Positions 54,351-62,908 of a DNA stretch of 64,000 nucleotides are shown here, in pieces. The DNA comes from Anaerolineae bacterium. Its GTDB lineage: Bacteria; Chloroflexota; Anaerolineae; Aggregatilineales; Phototrophicaceae. The stretch covers positions 1 to 64,000 of the forward strand of contig JAUZRW010000029.1 of assembly GCA_030950085.1 (NCBI GenBank), given 5' to 3'. The notes beneath the pieces were generated by a model. That model was not told the origin of the DNA, searched no databases, and worked only from the letters and a program-made list of their open reading frames with translations. Position 1 is the stretch's first letter. Each line of letters starts with the position of its first letter. The position numbers and the translations under genes were made by a program.

Positions 54351-55733
54351 TCAGTCATCATTATTCACGGCGATAAGGTCTTTCGCGGCTTGTATCTGTT
54401 GCTTGACAGCTTGCGGTGCTGTACCGCCGGGCGCATTCTTTCGTTCGACAGCAAGGTCGAAATTGAAAACTTCGTTAACATCATCACTAAATAATACAGA
54501 GATAGTCTGTAAATCTTTAACTGGAATATCTGACATATTACAGTTACGTTCACTTGCAATCCGAACCACCTGCCCGACTGCGTGATGGGCTTCGCGGAAA
54601 GGCATTCCTTTTTTTACTAGATAATCAGCTAAATCGGTTGCTAATAATTCTTCTGCGAGTGCTGCACGCATTTTATCGGTGTTGAGTTTCAAGGTTTGGA
54701 TAATAGCAGCGACGACAGGCAAAAGCATGTTCATTGTGTCTATGGCATCAAAGAGAGATTCTTTGTCTTCTTGTAAATCTTTATTGTAGGTTGATGGCAA
54801 ACCTTTGAGTGTCGTTAAGATTCCAGTGAGATGCCCAACCAAGCGCCCGACTTTTCCGCGTGTGAGTTCCATGGGGTCAGCATTGCGTTTTTGTGGCATA
54901 AGGCTGCTACCCGTGCTGTAACGGTCATCAAGTGTGATGAAGCCGAAGAGTGGGTTACTGTAAATGATGACATCTTCTGCAAAACGGCTGAGGTGTGTTC
55001 CGGCGAGTGCAAGGGCAAATAGTGTTTCGGCAACAAAATCTCTATCACTCACGGCATCTAAACTATTTTGACTATGCGAATTAAAACCAAGTTCTTTGGC
55101 TAACCATGCACGGTCAACAGGAAACGGCGTTCCAGCTAATGCACCAGACCCTAGCGGTGATATAGCAGTACGCTCATAGGCTTGCTGAAGCCGTTCTCTA
55201 TCACGAGATAACATCCAGAAAAAACTCATCAACCAGTGGGCAACAGTAATCGGCTGTGCAGGTTGTAGGTGCGTATAGCCCGGAAGCAAACTTTCAGTAT
55301 GTTCTTCGGCTTGTGAAATGAGAGCAAGCTGAATATTGTGCAGTAATTTGTCTATTGTTTGGATAGCATCCATTGTCCACAAGCGAAAATCAGTTGCAAC
55401 TTGGTCATTGCGGCTGCGTCCGGTATGCAGTTTACCCCCAACAGCACCCACTAACTCTATCAAGCGCCGTTCTACTGCCGTGTGAATATCTTCATCACTT
55501 GCTTGAAAGTCAAACTGATTATTTTCGATTTCTTTGCGAACTAAATGTAGCCCACCACGAATCCGTCCGGCATCTTCTTCTGAGATGACTCCGGCTTTTG
55601 CCAGCGCCTCTGCATATGCCTTACTCCCTTTGATATCATATAGTGCCATCCGTACATCAAAACGCAAACTATCATTTAATGCTCGCATTGCATCATCCGG
55701 TGCATCTTGGAATCGCCCACCCCATAGTGCCAT
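54351..55733 (-). CDS. argH: Argininosuccinate lyase
   Basis: About 460 residues from the ATG at 55733, the usual ArgH length starting MALWGGRF; the longer frame to 55781 adds 16 unlikely residues. The fumarase-superfamily signature GSSLMPQKRNADP is near residues 277-289, and TGRSRNDQVATD near residues 106-117 is another substrate loop. It splits argininosuccinate to arginine and fumarate. It follows argG after 166 bases that contain inverted repeats. Confidence 0.95.
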   Translation of the reverse strand: MALWGGRFQDAPDDAMRALNDSLRFDVRMALYDIKGSKAYAEALAKAGVISEEDAGRIRGGLHLVRKEIENNQFDFQASDEDIHTAVERRLIELVGAVGGKLHTGRSRNDQVATDFRLWTMDAIQTIDKLLHNIQLALISQAEEHTESLLPGYTHLQPAQPITVAHWLMSFFWMLSRDRERLQQAYERTAISPLGSGALAGTPFPVDRAWLAKELGFNSHSQNSLDAVSDRDFVAETLFALALAGTHLSRFAEDVIIYSNPLFGFITLDDRYSTGSSLMPQKRNADPMELTRGKVGRLVGHLTGILTTLKGLPSTYNKDLQEDKESLFDAIDTMNMLLPVVAAIIQTLKLNTDKMRAALAEELLATDLADYLVKKGMPFREAHHAVGQVVRIASERNCNMSDIPVKDLQTISVLFSDDVNEVFNFDLAVERKNAPGGTAPQAVKQQIQAAKDLIAVNNDD

Positions 55734-55899
55734 TATCAACTCTTTCTCTATCTCGCAATGTGAATGAGAAGGGCGCAGCACACGACTAAGCGAGCAATTT
55801 AACTTTTGGAGATTGGCAAGACCTATAGTCCCTACGAAATCCCGAAAACTTTTTGCTCTTGTACTACTGCGCCCTAAATATAGTCAAAACCCTGTACAC

Positions 55900-57168
55900 T
55901 TAGTCGCGCTTGAACTTGCTATAATCTGGTTGTCGCCAACGAACCTCTTTGCCACCCTCAATATCTAGCAAAGCCTCGACCTTCATTGGGAGACCAAATA
56001 ATTGGATGAAACCATGGGCATCTTGCTGATTGTAAACATCTTCCTCGCCAAAAGACGCATAATCTTCACGGTAAAGGCTAAATGGACTTTTACGTCCAGC
56101 GATAATCACATTGCCTTTATATAACTTCAAACGCACCGTGCCAGATACCTGTTCTTGCGTGACCTGAACAAAGGCATCTAATGATTCACGCAGACGGGTG
56201 AACCACATACCGTTATAAACCAGTTCTGCATATTTGACCGCAATCGCATCTTTATAACCCATGGTATGTTTATCAAGGCAGATACTTTCTAGTGCCTGAT
56301 GTGCGCGATGTATCACCGTACCAGCAGGGGTTTCATAAACACCGCGACTCTTCATCCCCACGAGCCGATTTTCTACAATATCAATCCGCCCAATGCCATG
56401 TTTTCCGGCTAGTTCATTGAGATATTCAAATATCGCCACCGAAGACATTTCTTTGCCATTGACACTCATTGGAGACCCTTTTTCAAAGCCGATTTCGACA
56501 TACTCTGCTTCATCAGGCGCTTCTTCTGGGCTGACACTCAATTGGAACATAGAGGTTTCGGGTTCATTCCAAGGGTTTTCGAGCAAACCCCCTTCATGCG
56601 ATAAGTGGAAGATATTGCGGTCACGGCTATAAATATCTTTTTCAGTATGTGTGACAGGAATATTGAATTCAGTCGCGTAAGCCAGCGCATCTTCCCGACT
56701 GCGAATATCCCATTCACGCCAAGGAGCTATGACTTTTAGTTTAGGGTTGAGTGCCATTGTGGTCAATTCAAACCGTACTTGGTCATTTCCTTTGCCTGTA
56801 CAACCATGCGCCACGGCATCTGCTCCCTCAAGTTCCGCGATTTCAACCATATGCTTGGCAATAATAGGGCGTGCAAACGATGTCCCTAGTAGATACTCGC
56901 GTTCATAAACTGCGCCAGCTTGCATTGTAGGGAAAACATAATCATTGAGGAATTCTTCGCGCAAGTCGCGGACGTAAAGTTTGCTTGCGCCGGATGCAAT
57001 CGCCTTTTCTTCCAGTCCGTCTAACTCTCCCTGCTGCCCTAAATCTGCTGTAAAGCAGATAACTTCGCAATCGCCATAATTGTGCTTAAGCCAAGGAACA
57101 ATTACGGATGTATCTAGCCCACCGCTATAGGCTAAGACAACTTTTTTTACTGTGCCTTTGGATTGCAT
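55900..57168 (-). CDS. argG: Argininosuccinate synthase
   Basis: 422 residues. The N-terminal ATP loop [15 protein letters not shown] near residues 13-27 and [15 protein letters not shown] near residues 119-133 identify it. It joins citrulline and aspartate using ATP. CAGGAGAG lies 8 bases before the ATG. The transcript begins with the Arg-rich leader and terminator described next. Confidence 0.96.
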   Translation of the reverse strand: MQSKGTVKKVVLAYSGGLDTSVIVPWLKHNYGDCEVICFTADLGQQGELDGLEEKAIASGASKLYVRDLREEFLNDYVFPTMQAGAVYEREYLLGTSFARPIIAKHMVEIAELEGADAVAHGCTGKGNDQVRFELTTMALNPKLKVIAPWREWDIRSREDALAYATEFNIPVTHTEKDIYSRDRNIFHLSHEGGLLENPWNEPETSMFQLSVSPEEAPDEAEYVEIGFEKGSPMSVNGKEMSSVAIFEYLNELAGKHGIGRIDIVENRLVGMKSRGVYETPAGTVIHRAHQALESICLDKHTMGYKDAIAVKYAELVYNGMWFTRLRESLDAFVQVTQEQVSGTVRLKLYKGNVIIAGRKSPFSLYREDYASFGEEDVYNQQDAHGFIQLFGLPMKVEALLDIEGGKEVRWRQPDYSKFKRD

Positions 57169-57271
57169 AGTTTTACTCTCCTGTTAAATGATAAATATGA
57201 GCCTAATCGTAACGCATACCCGTATTTTGTGCAGTTGTGCAATACAACAGAGTACGCTGTGCAACTTGCAA

Positions 57272-57306
57272 CAAAAAAACCCCCGACTAACTTCTAGGCG
57301 AGGGTT
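57272..57306 (-). terminator. arg attenuator terminator
   Basis: The stem AACCCTCG/CGGGGGTT, extended by CTA/TAG, ends in a run of seven T on the minus strand. It lies between the Arg-rich leader and argG. The 5' arm can also pair with CGGGAGTT (57362-57355) inside the leader frame. Confidence 0.85.
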
Positions 57307-57344
57307 ACTGCGTTTCTCAAAATTGGGTTACATGCCACAAACCG

Positions 57345-57422
57345 TCAACGCAAAAACTCCCGACTGATTGTCAGGCGACGACGGATACGACGATGACTAC
57401 TGATGTAGATATGCGTTTTCAT
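57345..57422 (-). CDS. arg operon leader peptide (Arg-rich)
   Basis: A 25-codon frame with residues 10-16 HRRIRRR and further Arg at 21 and 25, seven Arg in all, mostly CGT. The likely transcript start is only a couple of bases before the ATG, so it would be almost leaderless. The last third of the frame (CGGGAGTT) is the complement of the terminator's 5' arm: a ribosome stalled at the Arg block would leave it free to form an antiterminator, while a ribosome at the stop would cover it. This is the logic of ribosome-mediated attenuation for an arginine operon. Confidence 0.78.
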   Translation of the reverse strand: MKTHIYISSHRRIRRRLTISREFLR

Positions 57423-57430
57423 GATTGAAA

Positions 57431-57458
57431 ATCATAGCGCATGATTTGAAAATTGCAA
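57431..57458 (-). promoter_or_regulatory. Promoter of the arg leader
   Basis: TTGCAA, a 16-base spacer and TATGAT on the minus strand, ending 8 bases before the leader ATG. Confidence 0.6.
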
Positions 57459-57477
57459 CATACAAACCAAAAATTAG

Positions 57478-57505
57478 TTGTGCATATGGAAATTTATTAT
57501 ATAAT
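57478..57505 (+). promoter_or_regulatory. Promoter of the small membrane protein at 57552
   Basis: TTGTGC, a 16-base spacer and TATAAT, divergent from the arg promoter. Confidence 0.6.
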
Positions 57506-57551
57506 CTATGGTAACGCAATAAATATTCACTTTAATAGAAAGAGGGTTGAT

Positions 57552-57851
57552 ATGGATAACATTCGTTCCAATATGATTAGCCAATCTGATGTTGGTGCGC
57601 GGTTGCGCCTGTTCCGCTATGGTCTGGTCGTCATTACTGTTCTCACCTTTGTGCTGAGTATCATCTTGCCGTGGGGCATTCTTCGCACTGTTGAAGGCTT
57701 GGAAGACAGTGATCTTCCATCAATTGCGTCCTATCTGCCCTTCGCCTTGCTTGCGACGGTGGTTGTTGCTGTTGCGATGGTCATTATCTATTTCGTGTAT
57801 GCTGAAGTTCTCAAGCGTACTGTTGGCAAGGATACCGGAAGCGAAGGTTAA
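57552..57851 (+). CDS. Two-helix membrane protein of unknown function
   Basis: 99 residues from the ATG at 57552, with GAGGG 5 bases upstream; an ATG at 57453 falls upstream of the promoter and is rejected. It has two membrane helices (about 23-45 and 60-85) with a short acidic loop and a charged tail (KRTVGKDTGSEG). No family is recognised. It stands alone. Confidence 0.65.
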   Translation: MDNIRSNMISQSDVGARLRLFRYGLVVITVLTFVLSIILPWGILRTVEGLEDSDLPSIASYLPFALLATVVVAVAMVIIYFVYAEVLKRTVGKDTGSEG

Positions 57852-57910
57852 TGCTTCGACTTATCATATTGGGGGCGTGCAATACGCCCCTCTTTAACTC
57901 TGGCAAATCA

Positions 57911-59833
57911 CTACGGCAAATCGAAATCACAATTTCTAATGCGCGTTTCGCATGTCTGTAATACCTGTGCATTCCAGCGCACACGAAAACTATTCACATT
58001 GAGCCAAAATTGCTCATCAGGGCGCGCGGCAACCCACGCATGACGACCACTACATTCCGTCGGCGGTATTTCAAACTCGCCTCCCACAGACCAAATTTGT
58101 AAACAGTCACCCGATGGCAGCGCATTTAATGGGCGCGATAGAAATTCTGTATCCCAACGAGACGCGACAAAAACACCGCCATCACTTTCAAATGCCAGAT
58201 TAGACACATCTATTGAAGCCGATGATAAATTGAGCAATGTGACACTTGTTTCGGTAATAATCAAACGGACATCTGCAAAAATTGATGTTGTTACCTCATT
58301 TGTGCTTGTGGATGGTGTGCTGGAAGATGATGTTCCAAAATCCGCCGATAGTGAAATTTTGCAAACGCCATTAGCAGCATCACACAGAGCAATCCGTCGC
58401 CCATTCTGTTCAACAGTGAATAAGTCTGTATCACGCCAAAAATCAAAGTCATCGCCAACAGCTATCCAAGCATGGCGCGTTTCGCATTCTAGTGGCTTGG
58501 GATATAAATCAGTCGTGCCTAAACCCCAAACTTGTAAACAATCACCTGCGGTAAAGCCAGATAGTGATTGCGACAAAAATTCAGTATCCCAGCGTTCAAT
58601 TGGCATCAAACCAGAATTACTACGAAAAACGATGCCACGCAAATTCAAGACCCGCCCCGACACATTGACCATAGAAAGCGAATCAGCATTATAGATTAAG
58701 CGCAAATCCGCCGCCATTTGGGTTGCTGAAACAGGCTCAGGCAATCTGATTGTTGGCTCAGGGATAGGCGTAGAAATACTCACATCGCATACTTCGGCTG
58801 CAATAGAACAAATGCCGACAGGCTGTATGCCCATACGAACAATAAAATTTTCGACTCCACGCCAGAATTGGGCATCCGAACCCACCGTGACCCACACATG
58901 ACGAAAACGACAGTCCACAGGTTTAGCTTGATTCGCTTCACCGAAGCCCCATATTTGTAAACAATCGCCCACAGTAAAATTATTGAGAGCTTGTGTCAAA
59001 AACTCTGTATTCCACTGCGAAGCTGCAAACGTTCCACTTGTACTCTCAAAATTAAGTTCTGACAAATTCAATGACCTACCCGAAACATTGATAAGTGAAA
59101 AACTTGCAGGCGAATAAACAAGCCGAATATCAGGGTTGGGCGGCGTAGGCAACGGTGTATTCGTGGCAATGATATTCGTTGTGGCTACTATGCGAGTAGG
59201 TAGAATGGCAGTCGCTTGAATAGTCGGTAAAGGGGCAATCACTGTTGCCAACATAACATCAGTTGGCATCAATGTGCGCGTTGGAGTTGCCGTTGATAAC
59301 GGGGCTAGGGTATTTGTTGCTGTGGGAATCATCGGTATTGGTGTGGCACTCGCTTCAATTGGCTGGGCAGGTGGTGCAACAATACCGGGTTGATTTGCCA
59401 AAACCATCGTAAAATAGATATTGCCATCGGCTGCTTGTGCATAGGCAATCCCCACTTCAAGATAATCTCGATTAAGCATATTCGCACGATGCGGCGCACT
59501 ATTATTCCATTGTTGAAAAACGCTCTGTGGATTGGAATCATTGCGCTGCAAGACATTTTCTGCCCCCGTAGACAGATTATAACCCGTGCGCTGAATACGC
59601 TCCCAAAATTGTGAGCCATCAGAGCCAATATGCGTTAAGGTTGTCATCGTTGCCATATCATTACTATGATTTTGAGCCGTCGCAAGCAGTTGTGTATTGA
59701 ACAGCAATGGTGGAATACCTATCGCTTGGCGCTCTTGATTAACTAAAGCCAAAATCTGATTCGTCACGACATCTTGTGCAAAAACAGGTAAAATGCTGGT
59801 TGTTAGAAATAGTATCAATACTAATCGGCGCAT
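57911..59833 (-). CDS. Secreted CAP/SCP-domain protein with three repeated beta domains
   Basis: 640 residues with a signal peptide (about 1-19, ending VFAQ). A CAP domain follows (about 25-150) with its usual His and Glu sites (TAQNHSNDMA, GAENVL, and PHRANML), as in bacterial YkwA-like proteins. A Thr/Pro linker (about 155-230) leads to three related domains of roughly 110 residues, each with INVSGR or LNLSS, NFES, GDCLQIW and an RHAWV motif, and paired cysteines. These repeats may be lamin-tail-like, but this is uncertain. It probably binds the cell surface. The stop lies 60 bases from the neighbouring gene. Confidence 0.82.
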   Translation of the reverse strand: MRRLVLILFLTTSILPVFAQDVVTNQILALVNQERQAIGIPPLLFNTQLLATAQNHSNDMATMTTLTHIGSDGSQFWERIQRTGYNLSTGAENVLQRNDSNPQSVFQQWNNSAPHRANMLNRDYLEVGIAYAQAADGNIYFTMVLANQPGIVAPPAQPIEASATPIPMIPTATNTLAPLSTATPTRTLMPTDVMLATVIAPLPTIQATAILPTRIVATTNIIATNTPLPTPPNPDIRLVYSPASFSLINVSGRSLNLSELNFESTSGTFAASQWNTEFLTQALNNFTVGDCLQIWGFGEANQAKPVDCRFRHVWVTVGSDAQFWRGVENFIVRMGIQPVGICSIAAEVCDVSISTPIPEPTIRLPEPVSATQMAADLRLIYNADSLSMVNVSGRVLNLRGIVFRSNSGLMPIERWDTEFLSQSLSGFTAGDCLQVWGLGTTDLYPKPLECETRHAWIAVGDDFDFWRDTDLFTVEQNGRRIALCDAANGVCKISLSADFGTSSSSTPSTSTNEVTTSIFADVRLIITETSVTLLNLSSASIDVSNLAFESDGGVFVASRWDTEFLSRPLNALPSGDCLQIWSVGGEFEIPPTECSGRHAWVAARPDEQFWLNVNSFRVRWNAQVLQTCETRIRNCDFDLP

Positions 59834-59940
59834 CTTGATAGCCTATAATTAACGTGAATCTGTATTTGTTTCTTGTCGATTGTGACATGGAACGCTACAA
59901 TGCGCGAGTGTAGTTTGTCCTGATAATTGAGGAAAAAATA

Positions 59941-60282
59941 ATGGCGAATATAAGTACCAATACCCACACGGAGTTAATTGCCAAGCGCGACAAAAAAGTT
60001 CAACCGCATCTTGGACAATATGCTCCTGTGTGGCTGGCTGATGAAAAGGTGATTTTAGAAGACGAGGCTGTTCAATTTAATGTGGTTTTTCTGCATCCTC
60101 ACGGCGGGGCAGATAACAAACAAGTGTGGGTAAACCGTCGCTATCGTTACGACGGATTTAACAACACACTCTATCATAAAGGGCAAACGGTTCTTGCCGA
60201 AGAAGATGCGGTAGAATATGCGGAAAAAGACCCCTTCATTGATGCTACCGTGACCGATACAAGCAATTCTTACGGTGGCTAA
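59941..60282 (+). CDS. Hypothetical protein
   Basis: 113 residues, hydrophilic, no signal or membrane segment. The centre (FNVVFLHPHGGADNKQVWVN) suggests a small beta-rich fold. GAGG precedes the ATG by 9 bases. No family recognised; it is transcribed from its own control region opposite the CAP gene. Confidence 0.65.
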   Translation: MANISTNTHTELIAKRDKKVQPHLGQYAPVWLADEKVILEDEAVQFNVVFLHPHGGADNKQVWVNRRYRYDGFNNTLYHKGQTVLAEEDAVEYAEKDPFIDATVTDTSNSYGG

Positions 60283-60310
60283 CCCATTTACTGGAAAGGC
60301 GATTCGTTGT

Positions 60311-60339
60311 CAGATGGGATGTTACTTAAATCCCATCTG
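60311..60339. terminator. Perfect palindrome between converging genes
   Basis: CAGATGGGAT and ATCCCATCTG form a 10-bp perfect stem with a 9-base loop. There is no T-run. It separates the hypothetical gene from the GNAT gene and may stop both transcripts weakly. Confidence 0.6.
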
Positions 60340-60353
60340 TATGATTGTGAATT

Positions 60354-61388
60354 CTATACAGGTATTGCTACTGGCGATTTAGCCAGCAAATTATAGACTT
60401 CGGTAGTCTGCCCACCCATGCGATATTTGTATTGTTCATCGCCGCGCAAGAAATCGAATGTGGTTCGGTTGTGTTCAATTGCATGTTCAATATTGTACGA
60501 AAGCAACACAATACCGGGACTCAATGCGGCGGCTTTGCTAGGGTCTAAACCAGAGTTGTAAACGAGGATACGATTGTCATAATCAAAATTGACATAAGCT
60601 GCTACCGCCTCCCCTGCCACCTCAAGAAAATTCAGTTGTAACCAACCTGCTTTATATGCAGCAGGAACAATCGACTTGAAGAATTTGACATGATTTTCAT
60701 CTTGCAGAAATTGGGCTTTTTCAGGATGACTTGCAGCCATCAAAGCGAGGAATTTATCAACTTCGGCGTTGATATCTTGTTGTTCATCAACAATATACCA
60801 ATTGACAGCATCGCCTTGTGCCTTTGCCCGACGGAGCTTACGTTTTACCTCTTTGCCTTGTTTTTTGCCGAGCATTGTCAGGTATTCATCAAATGATTCC
60901 GGTAGTGGCACAATCGGACACACTTCTTGAACAATGGTTTCTACGCCTTCAAACCCTTTTTGTGCTAACAAATCCGGCAAAAGTGTCCGCGTCGGAGACT
61001 CCGCCGGGATGTTACACAAATCAAGCACATCAAATTTATCCCGATTATCATACAGCGTATCAGCAAGACCCTGATAGACTTCTGTAGCAAATTCAGCCTC
61101 AACAAGCAAATCAAGATAATCTGTCACATCTTCACAACCGACAAAATGAACAGCCCGTTCGCCTGATTCTTTGGTCTCAATAAAGAATGAGGCAATCCCA
61201 ACTAAACGATTGTCGTTAGTACGGAAAGTCATCACCCACAAATCACCGGGTTCGTAAGCCTCCCACCAGAGTTTATGCCACTCATAGGTACTAAAGGGAT
61301 AATTGGTAATACTACAAGATAGTAGCATATTCCATTCTTGTTCCAGCACACTAAAAGCATCCGTGTTGGTAAACGAATGAATATTCAC
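60354..61388 (-). CDS. GNAT-type acetyltransferase, CelD/BcsL family (Acetyltransf_6-like)
   Basis: 344 residues. The layout is that of CelD/FemAB-like two-domain acyltransferases: an N-terminal part with NYPFSTYEWHKLWWEAY near residues 29-45 and a C-terminal GNAT core with SPGIVLLSYNIEHAIEHN near residues 290-307 and the closing FDFLRGDEQYKYRMG motif near 312-326. These enzymes modify polysaccharides or peptidoglycan precursors; the substrate here is not known. Confidence 0.8.
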   Translation of the reverse strand: MNIHSFTNTDAFSVLEQEWNMLLSCSITNYPFSTYEWHKLWWEAYEPGDLWVMTFRTNDNRLVGIASFFIETKESGERAVHFVGCEDVTDYLDLLVEAEFATEVYQGLADTLYDNRDKFDVLDLCNIPAESPTRTLLPDLLAQKGFEGVETIVQEVCPIVPLPESFDEYLTMLGKKQGKEVKRKLRRAKAQGDAVNWYIVDEQQDINAEVDKFLALMAASHPEKAQFLQDENHVKFFKSIVPAAYKAGWLQLNFLEVAGEAVAAYVNFDYDNRILVYNSGLDPSKAAALSPGIVLLSYNIEHAIEHNRTTFDFLRGDEQYKYRMGGQTTEVYNLLAKSPVAIPV

Positions 61389-61565
61389 AGATATTGTCTC
61401 TCTTCTCTAATATAAAAGCTATGCAGATAAGGGTTTGCATAAATAGGCTGATTTTTACAGCGACGCTCTTGATTAGACTGTATGAAGTATTTCATTCTTA
61501 CCACCATCACCCAATAAAACGGGTTAAGCGCAACAATTTTAATCTAACATTCATACACATAATAC

Positions 61566-62402
61566 CTATTCTACCAACTTAGTGTCGTCATTACCCCAAT
61601 CTTTCCATGACCCATCATAGACACGCCCACCACTCAACCCTGCCTTTTGCAGTGCAATCAGACCATAACTCGCAGAAACACCCGAATTGCAATAAACCAC
61701 AACATCTGCTGCATCTAACGATAATCCAGCATCGGTGAAAATCTGCTGGAGTTCATCGACTGGACGTAATGTGCCATCTGTCGCAACAAGTTTGCTGCGT
61801 GGAATATTAATCGCATTTGGAATATGCCCTTTGCGTTTTGCGCGTGATGCTTCACCAGCAAATTCTGTGCGTGATCGCACATCCAATAAAATAGGCTTGT
61901 TGCTGATAATTTCACTTGCTGTACTATTCCATTGTGCTTGTGGTTTAGGTGTAAAAGTCGTGGGGCTTATGTCTGGCTTATCAGATGAAACAGGTTGATT
62001 CTCGGCTATCCATTTTTGCCATCCACCATCAAGAATAGCCACCTGCTCATGTCCGTAATATTTCATCGTCCACCAGAAGCGCGCCGCAAACATCCCATTG
62101 GCATCATCGTAGGCGATAACAAAATGTTCATCACCTATACCGAGTGCTTCCATCAAATTTTGATAGCGTTGCGGATTGGCAACATCATAGGACGGCGAGT
62201 TTGGTTCGACGATGTCACTTGCCCAATCGACAAAGACAGCGTGTGGAATGTGAGATTCTTCGTATTCAGAACGATGCGCGTAATAGTGTGGCGGCGGTTC
62301 ATTCGCAGGTAATACATGCCCACGAATATCAACAATCCGCAAATCATCATCACTGAGATGTTCCATTAACCACGCCGTTGTCACCAATAAATTATCAGCC
62401 AT
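61566..62402 (-). CDS. sseA: Thiosulfate/3-mercaptopyruvate sulfurtransferase, two rhodanese domains
   Basis: 278 residues from the ATG at 62402, which has GAGGGA 8 bases upstream; the frame to 62492 would run back into repeat copy D. Two rhodanese domains follow: the first without a catalytic cysteine, the second with the active loop YCNSGVSAS near residues 232-240. The CNSGVSA loop fits the six-residue active sites of this family. It moves sulfane sulfur to cyanide or thiols and may feed sulfur metabolism. Confidence 0.9.
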   Translation of the reverse strand: MADNLLVTTAWLMEHLSDDDLRIVDIRGHVLPANEPPPHYYAHRSEYEESHIPHAVFVDWASDIVEPNSPSYDVANPQRYQNLMEALGIGDEHFVIAYDDANGMFAARFWWTMKYYGHEQVAILDGGWQKWIAENQPVSSDKPDISPTTFTPKPQAQWNSTASEIISNKPILLDVRSRTEFAGEASRAKRKGHIPNAINIPRSKLVATDGTLRPVDELQQIFTDAGLSLDAADVVVYCNSGVSASYGLIALQKAGLSGGRVYDGSWKDWGNDDTKLVE

Positions 62403-62468
62403 CTTATGTCCCTCTTGTTTCAATATTCTGGAGTTATACACTTTGAATTTGATAGCATCCTGCCCCAA

Positions 62469-62558
62469 AAGCCCCTTTCGGGGTTTCACCACGCCTCACA
62501 CAAAATGACAAGGTATAACAGGCGTTAGAGTGTTATCACAAATAGTTTATTAAACAAG
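62469..62558 (+). repeat. 90-bp dispersed intergenic repeat, copy D
   Basis: A full copy with the first hairpin AAAGCCCCTTTCGGGGTTTC intact and the second stem partly degraded (CTCACA opposite GTATAA). It lies upstream of sseA in the opposite direction. Confidence 0.9.
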
Positions 62559-62804
62559 CTAAAGCACTTGGCAAATTTTGTCGAAGCGCAGTAAAAGGCG
62601 CTCTGACCTGCTTTTTTGATAGTAAAGTCTGTACGAGTAAGTCTGTTTACGTTCGGCGGCTGGCATCACTGACTGCTTCATGGACAGTCTGTGCATTTTC
62701 GGGCAGATTCGTCGTGAAAAAAGGTGGCTTACCTTGCCCATACTGTCCTCGCCGAGTTCATCTTTTAACTGATAGCGATTAAGAATTACCGTAGTTTCTG
62801 CCAT
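62559..62804 (-). pseudogene. Frameshifted remnant of an unrecognised gene
   Basis: An ATG at 62804 with GGAAG 8 bases upstream opens a frame MAETTVILNRYQLKDELG that looks like real protein, but after about residue 20 the frame becomes Arg/Ser-rich and unlikely. A neighbouring frame from the same spot reads GQGKPPFFTTNLPENAQTV before a stop, which looks more like protein. A frameshift plus a stop would explain this. The start slightly resembles a kinase glycine loop, but I do not assign it. It ends against repeat copy D. Confidence 0.45.
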
Positions 62805-62908
62805 GTCTGCATCTTCCCCATTATTCCCCTGCCGCAAAACATTCGTCATGCTTCCACTATAACGCTATAATAGCAGTGTATCCATACAAATGATTTTTGA
62901 TAGCGACC

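Noticed and set aside
62559-62849. N-terminal piece of a serine/threonine kinase
   Set aside because: Only a short stretch (NRYQLKDELG) resembles a kinase glycine loop, and the better coding trace after the frameshift does not continue as a kinase.
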